Assembly (NCBI GenBank): GCA_947460445.1
Contig: CANHHS010000095.1
Coordinates: 1-5,557, forward strand
Length of the DNA: 5,557 bases
Source of the DNA: Opitutia bacterium
GTDB lineage: Bacteria; Verrucomicrobiota; Verrucomicrobiia; Opitutales; UBA953
Direction of reading: 5' to 3'
A program made the translations under genes and the position numbers. The notes under the pieces were generated by a model that saw nothing but the letters and a program-made list of their open reading frames with translations, was not told where the DNA came from and searched no databases. This document shows, one piece after another, positions 1-5,098 of the stretch; position 1 is the first letter of the stretch, and every line of letters begins with the position of its first letter.

Positions 1-1020
1 CTCCGCAAAAGTAACGCCTCACTAGAAGCCGGCGTAAAATACCTCGTCGCCGGCGGCTTGAGCTCAGCCTTACTTTTAATGGGCTTTGTATTGCTCTACG
101 GTGTCGCAGGCATGAATCAAGGAGTGGCCGATGCATTGTCGTTTAATGACATTGCTTTAGGTTTAACCGCTAACCCGAACAGCGTCTTAGGCTTAGTCGG
201 GGCTGCCCTCGTTATCTGTGGCGTCGCTTTCAAAATTGGTTCGTTCCCTTTCCACAGCTGGATTCCCGACGTCTACCAAGGTGCACCAACGCCGACGACG
301 GCTTTGCTCGCAACCAGCTCCAAGGCTGCGGGCGTCGTTGGCTTAATCATTCTAATGCAGGGACCCCTTCTCCCGATTCTACCTCAAGTATCGATTGTCT
401 TAACCGTGCTCGCAGCCGGATCCTTACTCGCAGGTAACCTCGGCGCACTCGGCTCAACCCAGACTAAGCGCGCACTTGCGCTTTCGGGTGTTTCGCATGC
501 TGGATTTATTCTCGCAGCCCTCAGCACCATCACTGCCGAATCCCAATTCCTATACACTCACAGCATCGTTATTCTTTACCTTGCAGCATACTGCCTCGCC
601 ACATTCGCAACGATGGGCGCAATCGCAGCAATCCCGGCGGAAAGCGACGATCGGCGCTCCTTACTTGATTTACGCGGACTCATTCGACGCAGCCCATCGC
701 TGACTGCATCGCTGACACTTGGCATCGGCTCTCTTGCGGGCATACCGCCCTCACTCGGCTTCTTTACAAAATTGGCGGTGCTTCTCGCACTCATCCAAGC
801 CCAAGCATGGGGCCTGCTTGCCCTCTCCGTTGTGAGCGTAGCCATTAGCATCTATTACTACTTCGCTATTATCCGCGAAGCGACTTTACGCACGTCGGTT
901 GACGACAAACCTGCGACGACCAACCTGCCGTGGGCGACCTCAGCGCTGCCACTCTTCTTAGGATTCCTGACAATTCTTGGCGGGATCTTATTGGCCCTCG
1001 TACAACTCAGCCTCTCGTAA
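1..1020 (+). CDS. nuoN: NADH-quinone oxidoreductase subunit N (complex I), 5'-truncated by window edge
   Basis: This is a membrane subunit of respiratory complex I, one of the three antiporter-like subunits thought to move protons across the inner membrane. The open frame continues to base 1 without a stop, and its first residues (LRKSNASLEAGVKYLVAGG) match the NuoN segment before a transmembrane helix, so the TTG at 58 is internal and not a start. 339 residues are visible of about 480 usual for the family. Family marks are FPFHSWIPDVYQGAPTP (codons about 81-97), the KRALALSGVSHAGF helix, and the three conserved membrane lysines: AAA at 232-234, AAG at 322-324 (30 residues later, the same spacing as K217 and K247 of the E. 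coli protein) and AAA at 769-771. The rest is hydrophobic helices. The glutamate of the early helix lies outside the window. NuoN is normally the last gene of a nuo operon, which fits the strand switch right after it. Confidence 0.93.
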   Translation, partial: LRKSNASLEAGVKYLVAGGLSSALLLMGFVLLYGVAGMNQGVADALSFNDIALGLTANPNSVLGLVGAALVICGVAFKIGSFPFHSWIPDVYQGAPTPTTALLATSSKAAGVVGLIILMQGPLLPILPQVSIVLTVLAAGSLLAGNLGALGSTQTKRALALSGVSHAGFILAALSTITAESQFLYTHSIVILYLAAYCLATFATMGAIAAIPAESDDRRSLLDLRGLIRRSPSLTASLTLGIGSLAGIPPSLGFFTKLAVLLALIQAQAWGLLALSVVSVAISIYYYFAIIREATLRTSVDDKPATTNLPWATSALPLFLGFLTILGGILLALVQLSLS

Positions 1021-1023
1021 GTA

Positions 1024-1962
1024 CTAACCCTGGCGCTTGCCACGCGGGTGGAACTTTCGGTGCGAGTCGCTCAACTTTGCCTTTTCGACAGAGGTGTAAA
1101 TCTGCGTCGTGGCAATATCCGCGTGACCCAGCATTTCCTGGATTGAACGCAGGTCGGCACCACCGCCCAGAAGATGCGTCGCAAAGGCATGACGAAGTAA
1201 GTGTGGCTTCACAGGCTTATCAATGCCGGCGCGCCGTGCGGCAGCTTTGACGCCAACCCAAAAGGTTTTTCGTGAAAGCGCTTCGCCGCGTGCTGATAAA
1301 AATATGGCGCTACCTGTTTTTGGTCGGACTAATTTTGGACGTCCGGCCTTGAGGTATGCACGAAGGGCAACGAGGGTGGCTTCGCCGACAGGAACAACAC
1401 GATCTTTAGATCCTTTACCGCGCACACGAACGACGGCTTCGTCGGCATCGAGGGCTTGGAGTTCTAAATTGCACAATTCAGAAACACGCAGGCCTGACCC
1501 ATACATCAACTCAAGCATTGCACGGTCACGCAATCCTTGCGGCGTTGAGGTGTCGGGTGCGACGACGAGTCGAACCGCTTCCTCTGGCGAAAGCATTCCA
1601 GGAAGTTTGCGTCGGATACGCGGACTCTTCGCGAGTTCGCAGAAATCATCTCGCCGAAATCCTGAGCGGACCAAATGACCGGCCAAAGCGCGGACAGCTG
1701 AAAGCTTCCGAGAAAGCGTAGCGGGCGAGGAGCCTCGCTTATCCAACAATCGAATAAAGGCATCCACTTCGCCGCGACCCACAGCCGTCCAAACGGTTTT
1801 TCCAGCACGTCCACAGTGCGTGGCAAATTGCAGCAAATCGGTCTCGTAAGCTGTCGCTGTATGCGGTGAAAGCCCACGTTCTAGCGAAAGATGGGCCAAG
1901 AAGGCGTCAATTGCCTCCCGAAGGCCTTCCGGAACTGACTCGCTGGGGTGCCGTGGGCACAT
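1024..1962 (-). CDS. xerD: Site-specific tyrosine recombinase, XerD type
   Basis: Tyrosine recombinase that, with a XerC-type partner, resolves chromosome dimers at dif. Counting from the ATG at 1962 (312 residues), the N-terminal SAM-like core-binding domain covers about residues 15-105 and the catalytic domain about 120-300. All six catalytic residues are present: R159 (GSGLRVSEL), K183 (in RGKGSK), H254 and R257 (HLLRHAFATHL), H280 (LGHAD) and Y289 (TTQIYT). Their spacings equal those of E. coli XerD R148/K172/H244/R247/H270/Y279. The HPRGK tail resembles XerD's C-terminus, which favours XerD over XerC. The start is uncertain. An ATG at 1998 would add 12 residues but leaves only 12 bp to the divergent argA start, and neither ATG has a clear Shine-Dalgarno sequence. 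A GTG at 1968 is another option. The gene converges on nuoN with a 3-bp gap. It could also be an integrase of another Xer subgroup, but nothing here suggests a mobile element. Confidence 0.87.
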   Translation of the reverse strand: MCPRHPSESVPEGLREAIDAFLAHLSLERGLSPHTATAYETDLLQFATHCGRAGKTVWTAVGRGEVDAFIRLLDKRGSSPATLSRKLSAVRALAGHLVRSGFRRDDFCELAKSPRIRRKLPGMLSPEEAVRLVVAPDTSTPQGLRDRAMLELMYGSGLRVSELCNLELQALDADEAVVRVRGKGSKDRVVPVGEATLVALRAYLKAGRPKLVRPKTGSAIFLSARGEALSRKTFWVGVKAAARRAGIDKPVKPHLLRHAFATHLLGGGADLRSIQEMLGHADIATTQIYTSVEKAKLSDSHRKFHPRGKRQG

Positions 1963-1998
1963 GCACACGAGTGTTGCCCCCGACGGCGCGGAGTCCAT

Positions 1999-2003
1999 AA
2001 GGA
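1999..2003 (+). promoter_or_regulatory. Shine-Dalgarno sequence of argA
   Basis: AAGGA lies 7 nt before the ATG at 2011. It decides the argA start in favour of 2011 over the in-frame ATG at 1948, which lies inside the divergent recombinase gene and would add 21 residues unlike the family N-terminus. Confidence 0.7.
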
Positions 2004-2010
2004 ACGACGC

Positions 2011-3339
2011 ATGAGTAGTCCGCGAGAACGCGCCATCAAACCCACCGACCTACGTGGCATCCTCCGGTATGTCCCAATGTTCCGTGATCACATCTTTGTC
2101 ATCGCCGTTGATGGTGCCGTGGTCGGTCACGAAAATTTCGTCAATCTCGTGACAGATATCGCCGTACTCCGGAGCCTCTCAATCAAGGTGGTTCTTGTCC
2201 ACGGCATTGGGCATCAGCTCGGAGAACTCATTCGCGAGCATCACGTCAAAGCTGCCGACATCCAAGGCGAAGGACCCACGGATGCTCCGACCATGTCGCT
2301 CGCGCGTGAAGCAGCGGCACTCGTTTCACAAACCATCCTCGAAAATCTTTCCCAGGCAGGCTTACGTTGTGCCATCACGAACGCTGTGCGGGCAACACGG
2401 GTTGGCGTCATTCGTGGCAAAGATCACCTCTTCACCGGTAAAGTTGAGAAGGTCGATACAGCCCTACTCACCTCGATGCTTAACCAAGATATCCTCCCCT
2501 TGGTAACGCCGATTGTCTGCGACCGCGAAGGACAGTCCTTACGCGTCAACAGCGACCACCTTGCCGCAGAACTGGCCGTGGCTCTACGCGCCTCCAAACT
2601 TATTTACCTGACGCCCTACACCGGCCTTACCGTCAACGGTGAGGTTAAGGTGAATTTGCCGGAAGACGAATTGGCTACACTCCTCAAAGACAAGAAGCTT
2701 GGCCTTGAGCCGCGTTTACGGAGTAAAGCAATGCATGCAGCCTTTGCCCTCGATGAAGGCGTGCCACGTGCGCACATCTTAGACGGAAGAGTCTTTGGCG
2801 GACTACTGATTGAAATCTTCGATAAAGTCGGCCTTGGCACCATGGTGCACGCCAATGACTACGACCGGATCCGTCTGGCAAAAAAGAAAGATACCCAAGC
2901 CCTCTACAATCTTGCGAAGCACGGCGCGCGTTCCGACGCGCTGATCGCCCGGTCACGGCAACAAATTGATCAGTCCATTAGCGACTTCATAGTCTATGAA
3001 ATCGACGATTCGATTATCGGCTGTGCAGCTTTACGTAAATACACCGACCAGTCTCACATCATGGAGGTCGGTGCAGTCTACGTGCAGCCGTTCTACCACG
3101 GACGTGGTGTTGGTAAGAAGCTCGTTGAGTACATCAAACGAAAAGCCAAACAAGCAGGAGCCAAGAAGCTCATTGCCCTAACAACCCAAACCCAAGGCTT
3201 CTTTACAGGGGCATGTGATTTTGAAGAAGGATCACTGGCAGATCTGCCAGCACAACGTCGCCGGGAATTAAAGAATAGTGGCCGTGGCTCACGGGTACTG
3301 ACCTTCTCGCTCAAGCGGTTTATCGAAAACCCACGCTAA
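2011..3339 (+). CDS. argA: N-acetylglutamate synthase (amino-acid N-acetyltransferase), AAK-GNAT two-domain type
   Basis: Catalyses acetyl-CoA + L-glutamate to N-acetyl-L-glutamate, the first step of arginine biosynthesis, in the cytoplasm. The protein has 442 residues, practically the length of E. coli ArgA (443). Residues about 25-275 are the amino-acid-kinase-like domain, with FVIAVDGAVVGHENF (28-43), VVLVHGIGHQL (60-70) and VNSDHLAAELAVAL (179-192). In classical NAGS this domain binds the feedback inhibitor arginine and has no kinase activity. Here the usual kinase glycine-rich start reads VDGAVVG, in keeping with that. Residues about 283-435 are the GNAT domain: IIGCAAL (335-341), MEVGAVYVQP (351-360), the acetyl-CoA loop YHGRGVGKKL (362-371), LIALTTQTQGFF (387-398) and the late SRVLTFSL (427-434). 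ATG 2011 has an AAGGA 7 nt upstream. It is divergent from xerD and convergent with the glycosylase gene. No other arg gene is visible, so the pathway type (linear or cyclic) cannot be judged. Arginine feedback is inferred from the family. Confidence 0.93.
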   Translation: MSSPRERAIKPTDLRGILRYVPMFRDHIFVIAVDGAVVGHENFVNLVTDIAVLRSLSIKVVLVHGIGHQLGELIREHHVKAADIQGEGPTDAPTMSLAREAAALVSQTILENLSQAGLRCAITNAVRATRVGVIRGKDHLFTGKVEKVDTALLTSMLNQDILPLVTPIVCDREGQSLRVNSDHLAAELAVALRASKLIYLTPYTGLTVNGEVKVNLPEDELATLLKDKKLGLEPRLRSKAMHAAFALDEGVPRAHILDGRVFGGLLIEIFDKVGLGTMVHANDYDRIRLAKKKDTQALYNLAKHGARSDALIARSRQQIDQSISDFIVYEIDDSIIGCAALRKYTDQSHIMEVGAVYVQPFYHGRGVGKKLVEYIKRKAKQAGAKKLIALTTQTQGFFTGACDFEEGSLADLPAQRRRELKNSGRGSRVLTFSLKRFIENPR

Positions 3340-3350
3340 ACTTTTTAGCG
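3334..3350. terminator. Short inverted repeat shared by two convergent stop codons (possible weak bidirectional terminator)
   Basis: CGCTAAA (3334-3340) and TTTAGCG (3344-3350) are perfect inverse complements around a 3-nt spacer (ctt). The argA TAA (3337-3339) is in the left arm and the glycosylase TAA (3345-3347, read on the minus strand) in the right arm. As RNA it could fold from either strand into a 7-bp hairpin. The stem is short and AT-rich, no T tract follows on the plus strand, and on the minus strand a TTTT begins only 4 nt after the stem. A terminator role is therefore doubtful. Confidence 0.3.
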
Positions 3351-4250
3351 GAAGAAGCCTCGCTGCTTCTCGCTAATCGGCATGCCAGTTTTCTCCATAA
3401 CGGCGAGCAAGTCCTCCCAGAAATGGCGCTTCGGCGTTTGGCTGGGATTCCTGAGCAAGTAAGAGGGGTGGAACGTCGCGATAACTTCAAGACCTTCGAC
3501 GGTGTGCCACCGGCCACGTTCTTCCGTAATGCGTTTCGTAAAATCGCCCGTGAGCGCGTGCAACGCCGTCCCACCCAAGGCCACAACCACCTTCGGCTTA
3601 ATCACCGCCAACTGCGCACGCAGGTACGGCAGACAGAAAGCAAGCTCGCGCGGGGTTGGCGTGCGGCTGCCAAAACCCGTTGGGGTCTCCGGGCGCCACT
3701 TCATAATGTAGGTCGTATAAACATTTTCACGAGCCAGTCCCATAGCCTTTAAGGCCTTCTCTAAAAGTTGACCGTTCTCTCCGGCAAATGATTTACTTTC
3801 ATATTCGTCGTCTTCTGTTGGCGCCTCACCCACAAAAACAATTTCGGCGTCAAGGTTGCCTGCACCAAAAATAAGTGGCTTAGCTTTTCCTAAATGACGT
3901 TGGCATTCGGCGCAGGCTTTAACGATTCCTTCGAGTGCAGCCATTTGGGCACTTTTGTTTAGACCAGCGGGAAGGTTTACTTTCGGCGGTTCAGGAATCG
4001 CACTGTCATCTACTTTACCGACAGGTGCCCGTGGCTTAGGCTCGGTTGGCACAACGATCGGATCACGTTTGTATTCTGCCAGAGGTTTTGTGGTGGCGGT
4101 TGGTGCGCTTGGTGCGGCAATCTTCGGCTGTCCTTTGAGCGCACGTAGAATGTCGACGGACTCAGCGGAAAGCGGGATGGTTTCAACCCCTTCGGCCCTT
4201 AAACGGCGAAGTTCGGTCAAAAGGACCTGGAGGGGCTCGGTTTCGTCCAT
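3345..4250 (-). CDS. Uracil-DNA glycosylase, family 4-like, with altered Fe-S ligand set
   Basis: Removes uracil from DNA as the first step of base-excision repair. The protein is 301 residues. Residues 1-95 are an extra N-terminal part, with a Leu/Arg-rich helix (about 6-38) and then a Pro/Ala/Lys-rich linker (about 41-95). The glycosylase domain follows (about 100-285): C113-x2-C116, motif A GEAPTEDDE (141-149) with FAGENGQLL (155-163), MKWRPETP (183-190), PTPRELAFC206LPYL, KPKVVVALGGTAL (218-230) and motif B HPSYLLR (261-267). Family 4 enzymes usually bind a 4Fe-4S cluster with four cysteines and carry GEAPGxxED. Here the cysteine expected in K-C-R-P is W185, a loop about 5 residues longer follows it, and the motif A glycine is T145. 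Fold and family look secure. Cluster binding and full activity are less so. The usual domain alone is about 200 residues, so the extension is real. ATG 4250 is the first start in frame and has no obvious Shine-Dalgarno. Confidence 0.88.
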   Translation of the reverse strand: MDETEPLQVLLTELRRLRAEGVETIPLSAESVDILRALKGQPKIAAPSAPTATTKPLAEYKRDPIVVPTEPKPRAPVGKVDDSAIPEPPKVNLPAGLNKSAQMAALEGIVKACAECQRHLGKAKPLIFGAGNLDAEIVFVGEAPTEDDEYESKSFAGENGQLLEKALKAMGLARENVYTTYIMKWRPETPTGFGSRTPTPRELAFCLPYLRAQLAVIKPKVVVALGGTALHALTGDFTKRITEERGRWHTVEGLEVIATFHPSYLLRNPSQTPKRHFWEDLLAVMEKTGMPISEKQRGFFR

Positions 4251-4341
4251 TGAAACCGCGAGGCTGTTGGCGGAATACCTTGGGGCAACCCCGTTCGGCG
4301 CGGATAGCCTTTAAGGCGTCAAAAGTGGCCTGAAATAGGGT

Positions 4342-4371
4342 ATTTTACCTTAAGTGTGTACCGATTGTGAA
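4342..4371 (-). promoter_or_regulatory. Candidate sigma-70 promoter for the uracil-DNA glycosylase gene
   Basis: Read on the minus strand, TTCACA (4371-4366) is followed after 18 nt by TAAAAT (4347-4342). Each hexamer matches 5 of 6 consensus positions. Transcription would begin near 4335, giving an untranslated leader of roughly 85 nt before the ATG at 4250. This rests on the E. coli consensus only, and the organism's own promoter consensus is unknown. Confidence 0.42.
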
Positions 4372-4378
4372 TAAACTT

Positions 4379-4399
4379 GCATTGGGACACCCCAAGTGC
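4379..4399. repeat. Imperfect dyad between the two divergent candidate promoters
   Basis: TTGGG (4382-4386) and CCCAA (4391-4395) flank a 4-nt spacer. The arms extend to GCA (4379-4381) against TGC (4397-4399) with one unpaired G at 4396. The centre, about 4388.5, is almost midway between the two -35 candidates (4366-4371 and 4403-4408). As DNA it is a possible operator for a dimeric regulator serving both genes. If transcription starts further upstream, it would instead be an 8-bp RNA hairpin. Confidence 0.4.
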
Positions 4400-4402
4400 G
4401 AT

Positions 4403-4432
4403 TTAACACCTTCGGTTCCCATTAACTAAACT
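4403..4432 (+). promoter_or_regulatory. Candidate sigma-70 promoter for the RRM protein gene
   Basis: TTAACA (4403-4408, 5 of 6 to the -35 consensus) is followed after 18 nt by TAAACT (4427-4432, 4 of 6 to the -10 consensus). A start near 4439 would give a leader of about 105 nt. The -10 is weak, so other starts in the same region are possible. Confidence 0.33.
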
Positions 4433-4443
4433 CATAGGGAACC
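4414..4443. repeat. Perfect 7-bp inverted repeat flanking the candidate -10 element
   Basis: GGTTCCC (4414-4420) and GGGAACC (4437-4443) are exact inverse complements separated by 16 AT-rich nt that contain the candidate -10 TAAACT. As DNA the two half-sites would bracket the -10 box. As RNA, from a start further upstream, they would make a 7-bp stem with a 16-nt loop. Confidence 0.45.
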
Positions 4444-4461
4444 CCGCAAGAAGCTGGTGGG

Positions 4462-4484
4462 TTGTCGGTCGCAAGCGATGACAA
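4462..4484 (+). promoter_or_regulatory. Hairpin in the 5' leader of the RRM protein gene
   Basis: TTGTCG (4462-4467) pairs with TGACAA (4479-4484), one pair being G-U. After an unpaired G at 4468, TCG (4469-4471) pairs with CGA (4476-4478) around a CAAG loop. The total is nine pairs, 60 nt before the start codon. It lies downstream of the candidate promoter and so would be in the mRNA. It matches no riboswitch class that I recognise. Confidence 0.4.
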
Positions 4485-4543
4485 TTTGAAATCCGAGGTC
4501 GGAAACAGGCAATGCGGTTGTTGGTACAGAAAGAAATAATACA

Positions 4544-4993
4544 ATGGATAACAAACTGTTCGTCGGCAATCTCGCGTGGGCTTCCACCGAGGACGACATC
4601 CGCGCCCACTTCGCTCAATTCGGCGAAGTGACATCCGTGGAAGTCATGCGCGACAAATTCACCGGCCGTGCTCGCGGTTTTGCCTTCGTAACGATGGCAA
4701 ACGGCGAAGCGGCACTAGCAGCCATCGCTAAGACCGAAGGCGTGGACTTCATGGGTCGCCCCTTGAAAGTCAACGTCGCACGTCCTCGCGAAGAGCGCCC
4801 CTCCTTCGGTGGTGGCGATCGTGGCGGCTTCGGTGGTGAGCGCCGCTCCGGCGGCTTCGGTGGCGGTCGTGGCGGCTTCGGCGGCGGCGGCGGTGGCGGT
4901 CGTGGTGGCTTCGGCGGAGAACGCCGTGGCGGCTTCGGCGGCGATCGTGGCGGCTTCGGCGGCGGTCGCGGCGGTGATCGCGGCGGCTACTAA
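4544..4993 (+). CDS. Small RNA-binding protein: one RRM domain plus RGG/glycine-rich tail
   Basis: Cytoplasmic protein expected to bind single-stranded RNA, similar in build to the bacterial RRM proteins known from cyanobacteria (Rbp) and other phyla, several of which respond to cold. The protein has 149 residues. The RRM fills residues 3-80 with RNP2 LFVGNL (5-10) and RNP1 RGFAFVTM (44-51), including the aromatic positions F6, F46 and F48. Residues 88-149 are a low-complexity tail of FGG, RGG and GER/GDR units ending in RGGY, which usually gives loose RNA contacts and self-association. The ATG at 4544 is directly before the RRM. The only purine-rich stretch upstream (AGAAAGAAA, 4529-4537) is a weak ribosome site. 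It is expressed alone: a 293-bp control region lies before it and a strong terminator after it. The actual target RNA and any cold response are not visible in the sequence. Confidence 0.9.
   Translation: MDNKLFVGNLAWASTEDDIRAHFAQFGEVTSVEVMRDKFTGRARGFAFVTMANGEAALAAIAKTEGVDFMGRPLKVNVARPREERPSFGGGDRGGFGGERRSGGFGGGRGGFGGGGGGGRGGFGGERRGGFGGDRGGFGGGRGGDRGGY
4805..4990 (+). repeat. Degenerate coding repeat of the RGG tail
   Basis: About 185 bp of GGC/GGT/CGT-rich repeats, with units such as GGCGGCTTCGGTGGC and GGCGGCTTCGGCGGC recurring at short irregular intervals and encoding FGG-x-RGG. The repeats are out of exact register, including one run of seven glycines (residues 113-119). Such tracts tend to vary in length by slippage or recombination while keeping the frame. 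Confidence 0.7.
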
Positions 4994-5008
4994 TCCCACC
5001 TCGGATTA
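4991..5008 (+). other. Hairpin beginning at the RRM gene stop codon
   Basis: TAATCC (4991-4996, containing the TAA stop) pairs perfectly with GGATTA (5003-5008) around a 6-nt loop. It stands 9 nt before the main terminator stem and has no T tract of its own. It may protect the 3' end or be chance. Confidence 0.35.
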
Positions 5009-5017
5009 GACTCCCTC

Positions 5018-5048
5018 AAGGGCGCACTTTCGTGCGCCCTTTTCTTTT
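5018..5048 (+). terminator. Rho-independent terminator of the RRM protein gene
   Basis: AAGGGCGCAC (5018-5027) and GTGCGCCCTT (5032-5041) form a perfect 10-bp GC-rich stem with a TTTC loop, followed by a T-rich run to 5048. It begins 24 nt after the stop codon. The other strand lacks a T tract after the stem, so it works in one direction only, and it separates the RRM gene from the exported-protein gene downstream. Confidence 0.92.
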
Positions 5049-5098
5049 GGGAAGACTTTAGGCTTTCAGGCAGTCAGTAATCCGCAAGATGATGCTGT

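Larger units (their letters stand above)
4251..4543. other. Divergent intergenic control region between the glycosylase and RRM genes
   Basis: A 293-bp stretch with no gene that can be supported. It holds the leader of the glycosylase gene (to about 4335, with a small GCCTT-T-AAGGC dyad at 4307-4317), two back-to-back candidate promoters, a central dyad, an inverted repeat around the plus-strand -10 box, and a hairpin in the plus-strand leader. The remaining bases up to 4543 show no further pattern that I can name. It is the only long non-coding segment of the window. Confidence 0.7.

Noticed and set aside
58..60. TTG at 58 as the start of nuoN
   Set aside because: The frame is open to base 1, and the preceding residues match the NuoN family, so the gene begins outside the window.
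1223..1678. Open frame of 151 codons opposite xerD, plus similar frames opposite argA and the glycosylase (for example 2684-2956 and 3423-3752)
   Set aside because: They are antisense or shifted shadows of well-supported genes, rich in Arg/Ser/Pro with no recognisable domain.
1948..1950. Upstream ATG as argA start
   Set aside because: It would add 21 residues that overlap the divergent recombinase and do not look like an ArgA N-terminus. The AAGGA at 1999-2003 points to 2011.
1024..1998. xerD-type gene as a phage or transposon integrase marking an island
   Set aside because: No tRNA, direct repeats, transposase or change in composition is nearby, and the protein fits a housekeeping XerD.
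4401..4432. Possible dif site, because ATTTAACA resembles the XerD-binding arm of dif and a XerD gene is in the window
   Set aside because: Only about 8 bases match. The central region and the second arm (around CCCATTAACT) do not fit, and TTAACA is explained as well by a -35 box.
4715..4999. Ala/Thr-rich open frame on the minus strand, and an Ala/Val-rich frame at 4809-5009 (+)
   Set aside because: Both are by-products of the GGC/GGT repeats of the RGG tail read in other frames. They are low complexity with no start signals, while the RRM frame has a complete domain.
5089..5091. ATG at 5089 as start of the last gene
   Set aside because: It is in another frame, which stops soon after (around 5170). 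The signal-peptide frame starts at 5099.
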